Shown: in pieces, positions 1 to 7,234 of the stretch | Position numbering within the stretch: position 1 is the first letter of the stretch | How the letters are laid out: the number at the start of each line of letters is the position of its first letter | From: Maribacter sp. | Lineage (GTDB): Bacteria > Bacteroidota > Bacteroidia > Flavobacteriales > Flavobacteriaceae | Direction: 5' to 3' | NCBI GenBank assembly: GCA_003232155.1 | Contig: QILY01000099.1 | Location: 1-9,667, forward strand | Length of the DNA: 9,667 bases | Position numbers and translations under genes: made by a program | The notes under the pieces: model-generated | The model's input: the letters and a program-made list of their open reading frames with translations, nothing else | Database searches by the model: none | Told to the model about the DNA's origin: nothing

Positions 1-2352
1 TTTCTTCTTTTGGAAGAATATCGATCTGCGGTTTTTTAAGTACTTCTTTGTTTGCAATACTTTTTTCTAAGGATAATAGCAAGGAAGGAAGTAATACTAA
101 ATTTGCCAGCATAGCAAAGAGTAAAGTTGCCGAAACCAAGGCACCAAGGGCAACAGTGCCACCAAAGTTAGAAATAATGAATACAGAAAACCCAAAGAAC
201 AATACAATGGATGTGTAGAACATACTCACACCCGTTTCTCGAAGCGCAGCATAGACAGATACTTTAATACGCCACTGGTTTGCTATGAGTTCTTGCCTAT
301 ATTTTGCCAAAAAGTGTATGGTGTCATCGACCGAAATACCAAAGGCAATACTGAATACCAAAATGGTCGATGGTTAACTCCTGCAGTAATAAGCAATGGC
401 AATAAGTTGGGAATGAGCGAAATAATAATCATTCTGAAAGAACGGAAAAGATAAGCCATAAAAAGGGCAATCAATCCAATAGCTAAAGCTAACGAGAGCA
501 CTAGATTTTTTACCAAGTATTTGGTGCCTTTTAAAAAGAGAAGCGCACTCCCTGTCATATAAACTTTATAGTGTTCTGACGGAAATATTTTGGTGATATT
601 TTCTTGTAATCGGGCCTCTATTGCTTCCATTCGTTCAGTGGTCACATCTTTCATAAAGGTTGTGATACGGGCATTTTGTCCAGTACTGTCTACAAAATTT
701 TTCAGTAGATCGGCATCACTTGACGATTTTTGGGCCATGCTAAGAATAAAATTACTCTCTTGAGTAGTTGGCAGCTGGTAGTATTTGGGAATGCCATTAT
801 AGAAAGCCTGCTTTGAATATTTAACTAAATTCACCACAGAAACAGGTTTTGATAATTCTGGAATTTCTTCAATGACATCACTCAGTTGGTCAATTTTTTT
901 TAAGCTGGCAGCTTTCATTACGCCTTTAGGCTGTTTGGTGTCAACTACGATTTCTACGGGCATTATACCATCAAACTCTTTCTCAAAAAAGCGTATATCT
1001 TTAAAGAACTGCTCTTTTTTGGGCATGTCTTCGATGGGGCTTCCTGAAATATTAATCTGATAAATACCTATAATGCTTGCTACCAATAATATAACTGAAG
1101 TAACATAAATACTAATTCTTTCTCCTTTTACTATCCTGACCGTCCAGTTAACAAAAGCATCGACCCATTTTTTATTCAAATGTTTTAAATGCTTGGTTTT
1201 GGGCAACGGCATAAAACTATATAGAATAGGAATGATCAATAGCGACAGAATAAAAATACCGATAATATTCATTGATGCTACAATACCAAATTCCTTCAAT
1301 AGTTTACTATCTGTCACAATAAAAGTAGCGAAACCAGATGCTGTGGTAACATTGGTCATTAAAGTGGCATTTCCAATTTTTGAGATTACCCGCTGCAATG
1401 AAAGTGCTTGATTACCGTGTTTTTTTACTTCTTGTTGGTATTTATTGATCAAGAAAATACAATTGGGTATTCCTATTACGATAATCAGTGGCGGAATCAA
1501 TGCGGTCAATACAGTTATTTCATACTGCAATAACCCAAGAATACCAAAGGCCCACATTACGCCAACAATAACTACGAACATAGAAATGAAAGTGGCCCTG
1601 AAACTTCTGAAGAAAAAGAAAAATAATAATGAAGTTACCCCAAGTGCGCCCAAAATAAATTTATAGATTTCATCTATAATATTTTGAGAGTTCATGGTTC
1701 GTATGTACGGCATGCCCGAAATACGAACATCCATACCTGTTTCTTCTTCAAAATCTTCAACCAAATTGGTCATGTCCTCCAATATAAAATCTTTTCGTAC
1801 CGAAGTATTAACAATATCCTTATCCAAGTACATTACCGTACGTATGGTTCGGCTCTCCGCATTAAAAAGCAGATTGTCATAAAACGGAAGGTTATTAAAA
1901 AGATGCTGGATAAGGCTATCTACTTCTGCTTGACTATTTGGAGGTGTTTTGATGAGGGGTCTAAGTACAAACTTTTGCTTTTCCTTATCTTTTTTGAGTT
2001 CTTGAAGATTGTCTGTTGAAAGTACAAAATCAACTTCGGGAAATGCCCCCAACTGTTTGCTTAATTTGTTCCAACGGTTAAAATTTTCTAGAGAAAATAA
2101 TGCACTGTCTCTAATAGCTAAAACAACGGCATTGCCCTCCTCACCAAACTGATTTAAAAAAGATTGGTATTCTAAATTTACTTCATGGTCATCAGGTAAT
2201 AGATTGGCTTGAGAGCTTGAAAAACGCATGTTTTTCCACTGTAGACCTAAGAATACGGTAAAGGCGGCAACAAGAAGTAAAATTAAGATTCGGTTTCTAA
2301 GTATAATACGGGCTGTCTTTTCCCAAAAACCTTGTGTGAGTTTCTTTACCAT
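1..2352 (-). pseudogene. RND/MMPL-family membrane exporter, frameshifted, runs off the left edge
   Basis: This is a large RND-superfamily (MMPL/HAE-like) inner-membrane protein, a family that moves lipids or hydrophobic compounds using ion gradients; the substrate cannot be told. Numbered from the ATG at 2352: TM1 about 22-39, a large extracytoplasmic loop about 40-225, a TM2-6 block about 228-383, TM7 about 412-433, a second loop, TM8 about 615-637 and TM9 about 641-659. The first frame then goes wrong: after ...LLITAGV (ends 376) it reads unrelated residues to a stop at 283. From 373 leftwards another frame resumes family sequence (PSTILVFSIAFG, then SVDDTIHFLAKYRQEL, then TM11-12) and stays open for 124 codons to base 1. 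Two bases (374-375) are left over, and about nine residues normally found between AGV and PST are absent, implying a net loss of about 25 nt. A TTG at 2373 is an alternative start seven codons upstream, but it lies inside a promoter-like motif. The product is either truncated at TM9-10 or the break is a sequence error. Confidence 0.85.
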
Positions 2353-2370
2353 TACTGTTTTTACAGAGCG

Positions 2371-2378
2371 CAAAGGTA
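2371..2378 (-). promoter_or_regulatory. Possible -7 promoter element for the exporter gene
   Basis: Read on the minus strand this is TACCTTTG, an exact match to the Bacteroidota -7 consensus TAnnTTTG, ending 18 nt before the ATG at 2352. It would give a leader of roughly 12 nt. No TTG is found at the usual 17-23 nt upstream, so the -33 half is missing. If real, it argues against the TTG start at 2371-2373, which lies inside the motif. Confidence 0.35.
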
Positions 2379-2450
2379 GAAAATGATTGAGTGTGTTCCT
2401 AAAAATGTTGGATTGAAATACATGGGTTAAATAGTTATTATGTAAAATAA

Positions 2451-2474
2451 AAAAGCGCTAAAATAAGCGCTTTT
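2451..2474 (-). terminator. Rho-independent terminator of the pyrH-frr unit
   Basis: A perfect 9-bp inverted repeat (AAAAGCGCT / AGCGCTTTT, loop 2460-2465) begins 46 nt past the frr stop. On the minus strand the second arm runs straight into TTTTTTATTTT (down to about 2444), the expected U-rich tail. The plus direction has only the four T of the stem, so the signal mainly serves the minus strand. Confidence 0.8.
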
Positions 2475-2501
2475 AAAAATTGTTTAGGTTGAGAAATACC
2501 T

Positions 2502-2518
2502 GAACTCAAGAAGAGTTC
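2502..2518 (-). other. Small hairpin directly after the frr stop codon
   Basis: GAACTC and GAGTTC (2502-2507 and 2513-2518) form a 6-bp stem with a 5-nt loop, two bases past the frr stop. There is no U-tract, so it is not a terminator by itself. It may protect the mRNA 3' end ahead of the true terminator at 2451-2474, or be chance. Confidence 0.35.
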
Positions 2519-2519
2519 T

Positions 2520-3077
2520 CTATACCTTCATGATCTCTACTTCTTTATTATCAAGAAAAGCATCAATTTTTTTAGTGTACATATCGGTAAGGTCTTGAAC
2601 ATCAGCTTCAGCATTTTTCTTTAAATCTTCAGAAGCATCTTCTAATCCACGTATTTCTTTATTGGCTTCTTGTCGCGCATTTCTTACACCTACTTTAGCA
2701 TCTTCAGCTTCAGCTTTAGCTTGCTTTACCAAATCTATTCTTCTTTCTTCAGTAAGCGGTGGTACATTTATAATAACCATATCGCCATTGTTCATGGGGT
2801 TGAAACCCAAATTGGAATTCATGATGGCCTTTTCAATTTCTTGTACCATATTTTTTTCCCAAGGTTGAACAGATATTGTTCTAGCATCGGGAGTATTGAC
2901 ATTTGCTACTTGCGATAACGGTGTTTGAGAACCATAATAGTCGACCATAATGTTTGATAACATTGCAGGGCTAGCTTTACCGGCACGTATTTTAACAAAT
3001 GCTTTTTCTAAATGTGATATAGCGCCATCCATACTTTCTTTAGAGGCATCTAGTATAAAACTAATTTCTTCGTTCAT
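2520..3077 (-). CDS. frr: Ribosome recycling factor (RRF)
   Basis: RRF works with EF-G after termination to split the 70S ribosome from mRNA and the deacylated tRNA, in the cytoplasm. The 185-residue product matches the usual length and covers the whole family: long helices of domain I, the RAGKASP motif at 31-37 leading into domain II (VDYYGSQTPLSQVANV, 45-60), the INVPPLTEERR segment at 103-113, and the C-terminal helical arm with RNAR at 132-135. I chose the ATG at 3077, which gives the MNEEISFILD start typical of flavobacterial RRF; a second ATG two codons upstream (3083) would add only Met-Ile. The gene follows pyrH by 41 nt with no promoter-like motif seen between, so the two are probably co-transcribed and end at the hairpin at 2451-2474. 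No unusual residues seen. Confidence 0.97.
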   Translation of the reverse strand: MNEEISFILDASKESMDGAISHLEKAFVKIRAGKASPAMLSNIMVDYYGSQTPLSQVANVNTPDARTISVQPWEKNMVQEIEKAIMNSNLGFNPMNNGDMVIINVPPLTEERRIDLVKQAKAEAEDAKVGVRNARQEANKEIRGLEDASEDLKKNAEADVQDLTDMYTKKIDAFLDNKEVEIMKV

Positions 3078-3118
3078 AATCAAAATTTTATATCAATCTA
3101 ACACAAATTATACCAAAA

Positions 3119-3826
3119 TTATAAATTGACTACCGTTCCTATATTTTGTCCGTTAACTATTTTCATGAGGTTTCCTTTTTTGTTCATATCGAAAATAACT
3201 ATGGGCAACTCGTTTTCTTGACTTAGGGTAAAAGCGGTAGTATCCATTACTTTTAAACCTTTGATGAGTACATCAGCAAAAGAAATGGTGTCGAATTTAG
3301 TGGCGTTTTTATCTTTTTCAGGATCGGAAGTGTAAATGCCATCTACGCGTGTTCCTTTTAAAATTACATCAGCTTCTATTTCAATAGCTCGTAATACAGC
3401 GGCAGAATCAGTAGTGAAATAGGGGTTTCCGGTACCTCCACTAAAAATAACCACTCTTCCTTTTTCTAAATGTCGCATGGCTCGTCTTCTTATAAAGGGC
3501 TCGGATACTTCATTTATTTTTATGGCCGATTGTACTCTAGTTTCAACATCTGCATTTTCCAAAGCACTTTGTAGTGCAAGGCCATTGATGACCGTTGCCA
3601 ACATACCCATATAGTCGGCTTGTACACGGTCCATGCCTTCACTGGCACCGGCAAGGCCTCTAAAAATATTTCCCCCACCAATAACAATAGCTACTTCAAT
3701 ACCTTTGTCAACTACTTCTTTAATTTCCTCAGCATATTCAGCAAGTCTCTTGGGGTCAATTCCATATTGCTTTTCACCCATTAGAGCTTCCCCACTAAGT
3801 TTTAAAAGTATTCGTTTATAATGCAT
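3119..3826 (-). CDS. pyrH: UMP kinase (uridylate kinase)
   Basis: PyrH phosphorylates UMP to UDP with ATP, the step feeding UTP and CTP synthesis; the bacterial enzyme is a hexamer of the amino acid kinase fold, unlike eukaryotic UMP/CMP kinases. The 235-residue product is full length. Visible motifs are the N-terminal phosphate-binding KLSGEAL (9-15), the glycine-rich GGGNIFRG (50-57), the UMP-binding region around R67-M75 (RVQADYMGM), GGTGNPYFTTD (130-140) and the DPEKDKNA segment (168-175) near the ATP site. The ATG at 3826 puts MHYKRILLKLSGEAL at the front, as expected. It lies immediately upstream of frr, the conserved bacterial order, but here it is cut off from tsf by the opposite-strand peptidase gene, so it needs its own promoter; a candidate -7 element lies 20 nt upstream. 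Confidence 0.97.
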   Translation of the reverse strand: MHYKRILLKLSGEALMGEKQYGIDPKRLAEYAEEIKEVVDKGIEVAIVIGGGNIFRGLAGASEGMDRVQADYMGMLATVINGLALQSALENADVETRVQSAIKINEVSEPFIRRRAMRHLEKGRVVIFSGGTGNPYFTTDSAAVLRAIEIEADVILKGTRVDGIYTSDPEKDKNATKFDTISFADVLIKGLKVMDTTAFTLSQENELPIVIFDMNKKGNLMKIVNGQNIGTVVNL

Positions 3827-3845
3827 GTTGAGTTATTGTTTGCAA

Positions 3846-3853
3846 CAAAAATA
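3846..3853 (-). promoter_or_regulatory. Possible -7 promoter element for pyrH-frr
   Basis: On the minus strand this reads TATTTTTG, matching TAnnTTTG, and ends 20 nt before the pyrH ATG. No TTG lies 17-23 nt further upstream, so the -33 half is not supported. The T-rich context makes a chance match possible. The case rests mainly on position: pyrH has no upstream gene on its own strand in this window apart from tsf, which lies beyond a terminator. Confidence 0.35.
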
Positions 3854-4001
3854 ATCAAAAAAAGTTATGATACGCTTTAGCGGGCATCCATCTTCAATCC
3901 TTAATTATTTCATAATATTTAAGTTTAAGATTATTCTTTTTTATATTCTTGTACATCAAATTAAAAAAGTGGTGATTTATAGCTATCTAACAATAAAGGA
4001 A

Positions 4002-5876
4002 ATGAGAAAAATAGCGATTGTATTTGTATTAGGAATGATTTTATACGGATGTGGTTCGACCAAAGCATTGGTTGCTGCTGATAAAACACCAATTTTAGTG
4101 AGTATTGATTTGATTAATGTAAAAGAGGATAAGGTAATGGTCAGTATAGATCCCGGTGCTTTTACCGCAGACACGGTAGCGTTCTATATTCCTAAAACTG
4201 TCCCAGGCACTTATAGTATTGATGACTACGGAAAATATATTGAAGAATTCAAAGCTTTTGATTATGATGGAAAGGAGCTTGTCGTTTCAAAAGCCGACGC
4301 TAATACGTGGAACATTTCTAACGGAAAAAACCTAGATAAGATAAGCTATTGGGTAAATGATACCTATGATAGCGAAGGAGAGCAAAAAGAAGTTGTTTTT
4401 TCACCCGCAGGGACCAATATTATGGCAGGTAATAATTTTGTATTGAACCTGCATGGTTTTGTAGGCTATTTTGATGGATTAAAAGAAGTGCCCTATACAT
4501 TGAATATTGCCAAGCCTGAAGCATTAAAGGCCACAACTTCTTTAAAGAAAAAAGTGATTGAAAATGGCGATAAAAAAATGGATGCTTTTTCAGCAAGCCG
4601 TTATTTTGAGGTAATCGATAATCCTATTTTATATTCAAAGGCCAATAACGAAATTTTTCAAATCAATGATATAGAGATAACCTTGAGTGTTCATTCTCCG
4701 AACGGAGTATATACAGCTGCAAGTTTAAAAGACCGTATAGAAAAGATGATGGGCGCCCAAAAAGCTTTTTTAGGTAATATTAATGGTACTGAGCAGTACT
4801 CTATTTTATTGTACCTCTCAGAAATGGGCGAAAGCGATGCCAATGGTTTTGGTGCTTTGGAACACCATACTTCAACAGTAGTCGTATTGCCAGAAGTAAT
4901 GGAGAAAGAACGGTTAGAGCAGACTATGGTAGATGTGGTCTCTCACGAGTTTTTTCATATTGTGACCCCATTGAACGTACATTCAAAAGAAGTACAATAT
5001 TTTGATTTTAATGATCCAAAAATGTCACAGCATCTTTGGATGTATGAGGGTACAACAGAATACTTTGCTAATCTTTTTCAAATTCAACAAGGCTTGATCG
5101 ATGACACTGAATTTTACAAACGAATTATTGGTAAGATCAATAATGCAAAAGCGTATGATGATGCCATGTCATTTACGATTATGAGCCAGAATATATTGAA
5201 AGAGCCTTATAAGGCGAATTATGCTAATGTATATGAAAAAGGGGCGTTGATCAATATGGTACTGGATCTTCAATTACGTGAATGGAGCAATGGTGAAAAA
5301 GGAGTGCTTTGGTTAATGAAAGAACTCTCTAAAAAATACGGCGAAATGACTCCGTTCGATGATGAGGAATTGATTGATGAAATTGTTGCGATGACGTACC
5401 CAGAATTGAGCACTTTTTTTGATATGTATGTGATAGGTGACACACCTATAAACTATAATGACTATTTAGCTAAAGTTGGTTTGAATACGGCTATTGTTGA
5501 ACAGTCAACAGGGTATTTCTTAGATTTGGACAATACTCCATTTATTGATGTTGACCCAGAAAATGATAATGCTGTTTTTATTAGAAAAGGTATTGAACTC
5601 TCTAGTTTTTTTGAAAAACTAGGTGTGCAAGGGGGTGATATTATCAAAAATATTAATGGTACTGCTATTAATTTAGAAGCAATGAGACCTATCATTGGGC
5701 AAAGTTTTGGGTGGACATCCGATACCGAAGTCGAGATGGTTATAATGCGTGGTGAAGAAGAAATTTCTTTAAAAGGAACCGCAGGAACACCTATGTTAAA
5801 AGTAGAGAAAATTGTGCCTGTAGAAGTGGCAACTGAAGCTCAGGCCAAGTTGCGTGAGGCATGGATGAAGGGGTAA
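4002..5876 (+). CDS. M61-family metallopeptidase with PDZ domain, predicted lipoprotein
   Basis: This is a zinc aminopeptidase of MEROPS family M61 (glycyl aminopeptidase-like). The 624-residue product starts with a lipoprotein signal: charged MRK, a hydrophobic stretch, then lipobox LYGC with Cys17 as the lipidation site. Next come a beta-rich N-terminal domain, GALEH (284-288), the zinc site HEFFH (315-319) and WMYEGTTEY, where E349 is the likely third zinc ligand. A PDZ-like domain (about 505-600, with GVQGGDIIKNINGTAI) follows near the C-terminus, standard for the family. No acidic surface-export signal follows Cys17, so a periplasm-facing anchor is more likely than surface display. The frame is open back to an ATG at 3867, but those 45 extra residues would bury the signal peptide, so 4002 is preferred. 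AAAGGA lies just before this ATG but too close to be a normal Shine-Dalgarno. The gene stands alone between pyrH (divergent) and tsf (convergent). I saw no TAnnTTTG promoter upstream. Confidence 0.93.
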   Translation: MRKIAIVFVLGMILYGCGSTKALVAADKTPILVSIDLINVKEDKVMVSIDPGAFTADTVAFYIPKTVPGTYSIDDYGKYIEEFKAFDYDGKELVVSKADANTWNISNGKNLDKISYWVNDTYDSEGEQKEVVFSPAGTNIMAGNNFVLNLHGFVGYFDGLKEVPYTLNIAKPEALKATTSLKKKVIENGDKKMDAFSASRYFEVIDNPILYSKANNEIFQINDIEITLSVHSPNGVYTAASLKDRIEKMMGAQKAFLGNINGTEQYSILLYLSEMGESDANGFGALEHHTSTVVVLPEVMEKERLEQTMVDVVSHEFFHIVTPLNVHSKEVQYFDFNDPKMSQHLWMYEGTTEYFANLFQIQQGLIDDTEFYKRIIGKINNAKAYDDAMSFTIMSQNILKEPYKANYANVYEKGALINMVLDLQLREWSNGEKGVLWLMKELSKKYGEMTPFDDEELIDEIVAMTYPELSTFFDMYVIGDTPINYNDYLAKVGLNTAIVEQSTGYFLDLDNTPFIDVDPENDNAVFIRKGIELSSFFEKLGVQGGDIIKNINGTAINLEAMRPIIGQSFGWTSDTEVEMVIMRGEEEISLKGTAGTPMLKVEKIVPVEVATEAQAKLREAWMKG

Positions 5877-5897
5877 TAAATACATTTTAAAATTCAT

Positions 5898-5912
5898 TTG
5901 GTATAATACCAA
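5898..5912. repeat. 15-nt palindrome
   Basis: TTGGTAT and ATACCAA (5898-5904 and 5906-5912) are perfect inverted arms around a single A. It lies 22 nt past the peptidase stop. It lacks a T-tract and is too tight for an RNA hairpin, so it is better read as a DNA element such as a protein-binding site or the end of a repeat or mobile element. Its function is unknown. Confidence 0.5.
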
Positions 5913-5958
5913 TATGGCTATAAAATGCCTCATTCAAACCCGTTCATTTTTCGTTCTA

Positions 5959-6025
5959 CTTTCTTGTTCATGATTTCCGTAGCTTAGGCTATGCAGATCA
6001 ATCACAGTGGCATAGAACAAAAAAG
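5959..6025. repeat. Long imperfect inverted repeat / stem-loop element
   Basis: Positions 5959-5972 pair with 6011-6025: 13 Watson-Crick pairs, one C/A mismatch and one bulged A (6014). Inside the loop a second stem forms (5978-5983 with 5988-5993, loop TTAG), and TGATT (5971-5975) can alternatively pair with AATCA (6000-6004). The nested design is more than a terminator needs and resembles a palindromic interspersed repeat or a MITE-like remnant. It has no coding capacity and no obvious target-site duplication. Copy number in the genome, which would settle its nature, cannot be seen here. Confidence 0.5.
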
Positions 6026-6058
6026 AAACTTTTTATTTTTAGCAGACTTTAAAGTTTC
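6025..6058 (-). other. AT-rich inverted repeat followed by a T-run on the minus strand
   Basis: GAAACTTT (6025-6032) and AAAGTTTC (6051-6058) are perfect 8-nt inverted arms with an 18-nt loop. On the minus strand the second arm is followed by six T (6019-6024), which gives a weak terminator look. It could be a back-up stop for transcripts passing the tsf terminator, or part of the repeat element whose arm it touches at 6025. The stem has only four G-C pairs in sixteen bases. Confidence 0.3.
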
Positions 6059-6127
6059 ATGACACTAGTATCTAGAATTTGCCCTTACCTCAGTTATCCT
6101 GTTCCTGTTTGCGGTTTCCAAAAAAAG

Positions 6128-6159
6128 AAAACCGCCACAGCATATACTGAGGCGGTTTT
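6128..6159 (-). terminator. tsf: Terminator of the rplM-rpsI-rpsB-tsf unit, possibly bidirectional
   Basis: AAAACCGCC (6128-6136) and GGCGGTTTT (6151-6159) form a 9-bp stem, extended after an A/A mismatch by three more pairs (6138-6140 with 6147-6149). On the minus strand the stem starts 19 nt past the tsf stop and is followed by a C and a run of T (6121-6127). On the plus strand it ends in a seven-T run (6156-6162), so it could also stop peptidase transcripts. A further GCGGTTT at 6111-6117 can pair with the same AAACCGC arm, giving a competing fold. Confidence 0.85.
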
Positions 6160-6177
6160 TTTATGAGTAAAGTAAAA

Positions 6178-7143
6178 TTAGCCTAAAGCAACACGCTTAA
6201 AGCTTGTTACTGAAACATCTCCGTGAGATTCAACGTATTTTGCAACATTGATTTTTTCATCTTTAATAAAGTTTTGGTCCAATAAACATTGTTCTTGATC
6301 TAAAGTTGTATTATCAGAAATAAACCTTTCCATTTTTCCAGGAAGAATTTTATCCCAAATTTGTTCAGGCTTGCCTTCAGCTTTCAATTGCGCTTTAGCA
6401 TCTTCTTCAGCTTTAGCTATAACATCATCAGTCAATTGAGCCATTGAAATGTATTGGGGAACGTTCTTAAGCGTTTTACCTAAACGACCCAACTCTTCAT
6501 TATTTTTTTCAATAACCGCAATTCTTGCTTCGGTTTCCGCAGCGACAAATGCAGGATCAAAATCTTTATAAGATAATGTGGTTGCTCCCATTGAAGCTAC
6601 TTGCATTGCTACATCTTTAACCAATACATCAGCGGTATCTACTTTTGAAGATAAGCCAACTAAAGCAGCAATTTTATTGATGTGAACATAAGTTCCTACA
6701 TAAGGAGCTTCTAATTTTTCAAATGCATTGATCTCTAATTTTTCACCAATAACGCCAGTTTGCTCAATTAATTTATCGGCAACGGTCATCCCGCCAAAAT
6801 CAGCAGCTAAGAATTCTTCTTTGGAATTGCAGTTTAACGCTAGTTCAACAAGGTCATTTGCCAATGCTAAAAAGTTTTCGTTTTTCCCAACAAAATCAGT
6901 TTCACAACCTAAAACGATAGCAACTCCTGAAGTGTTGTCAGCATTTATCTTTGAAACTGCAGCACCTTCAGATGATTCTCTATCAGCTCTTTTAGCAGCT
7001 ACTTTCTGTCCTTTCTTACGAAGTACTTCAATTGCCTTGTCAAAATCCCCTTCAGCTTCAACCAAAGCATTTTTGCAGTCCATCATACCTGCGCTGGTAG
7101 CTTTTCTTAATTTATTTACTTCTGCGGCTGTAATTTTTGCCAT
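6178..7143 (-). CDS. tsf: Translation elongation factor Ts (EF-Ts)
   Basis: EF-Ts is the guanine nucleotide exchange factor that releases GDP from EF-Tu so that EF-Tu can bind GTP and aminoacyl-tRNA again. The 321-residue product is complete: an N-terminal UBA-like domain (about 1-55, with VNKLRKATSAGMMDCKNAL), the conserved TDFV motif at 82-85 (CETDFVGKN) that contacts the EF-Tu nucleotide site, two core subdomains, and the C-terminal IWDKILPGKMERF segment ending in VTSFKRVALG. The length is somewhat above the roughly 280-300 residues of many bacterial homologues and fits the Bacteroidota type. The ATG at 7143 gives the usual MAKITAAEV start. It lies 91 nt downstream of rpsB with a stable hairpin in the gap, and is the last gene of the unit before the terminator at 6128-6159. 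Confidence 0.97.
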   Translation of the reverse strand: MAKITAAEVNKLRKATSAGMMDCKNALVEAEGDFDKAIEVLRKKGQKVAAKRADRESSEGAAVSKINADNTSGVAIVLGCETDFVGKNENFLALANDLVELALNCNSKEEFLAADFGGMTVADKLIEQTGVIGEKLEINAFEKLEAPYVGTYVHINKIAALVGLSSKVDTADVLVKDVAMQVASMGATTLSYKDFDPAFVAAETEARIAVIEKNNEELGRLGKTLKNVPQYISMAQLTDDVIAKAEEDAKAQLKAEGKPEQIWDKILPGKMERFISDNTTLDQEQCLLDQNFIKDEKINVAKYVESHGDVSVTSFKRVALG

Positions 7144-7163
7144 AATATAGTTTCTTTAATTTC

Positions 7164-7183
7164 TTTCCCACGAAAGTGGGAAA
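7164..7183 (-). promoter_or_regulatory. Stable hairpin in the rpsB-tsf spacer
   Basis: TTTCCCAC and GTGGGAAA form a perfect 8-bp stem with a 4-nt loop (7172-7175; UUUC in the minus-strand RNA), ending 20 nt before the tsf ATG. There is no U-tract after it, so it is not a terminator. A 12-nt perfect palindrome (TACAAATTTGTA, 7185-7196) lies directly upstream. No TAnnTTTG promoter motif is seen in this spacer. Likely roles are an mRNA processing or stability element, or tuning of tsf translation relative to rpsB; this is inference. Confidence 0.5.
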
Positions 7184-7234
7184 CTACAAATTTGTATAAT
7201 TGTTATATAAATAAGTGAGCTTGAAAAGACTTTG

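Larger units (their letters stand above)
5877..6177. other. Convergent intergenic region between the peptidase gene and tsf
   Basis: This stretch separates two convergent genes and holds no convincing gene. It contains a 15-nt palindrome (5898-5912), a long imperfect stem-loop (5959-6025), an AT-rich inverted repeat (6025-6058), a short GCGGTTT segment (6111-6117) and the main terminator (6128-6159). The longest open pieces are tiny: a plus-strand 19-codon frame from 5914, and a minus-strand frame of about 29 codons without a start across the stem-loop. Neither is supported as a gene. Confidence 0.7.

Noticed and set aside
283..378. Programmed frameshift in the exporter gene
   Set aside because: There is no slippery heptamer at the junction, and about nine conserved residues are missing as well as the frame change, which fits a deletion better than recoding.
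2353..2373. TTG start for the exporter gene
   Set aside because: It would add seven residues, but the TTG lies inside a TAnnTTTG promoter-like motif, and the ATG at 2352 gives a normal N-terminus before TM1.
3867..4001. Extended start for the M61 peptidase
   Set aside because: It would put 45 AT-rich-coded residues ahead of a complete lipoprotein signal peptide and lipobox, which only works at the N-terminus.
5914..5973. Plus-strand 19-codon frame as a small peptide gene
   Set aside because: It is very short, overlaps the palindromic element, has no promoter or ribosome-binding context and is probably chance.
6728..7150. Plus-strand open frame of 140 codons opposite tsf
   Set aside because: It lies wholly inside the well-conserved EF-Ts gene, has no family resemblance and no promoter, and is a shadow frame.
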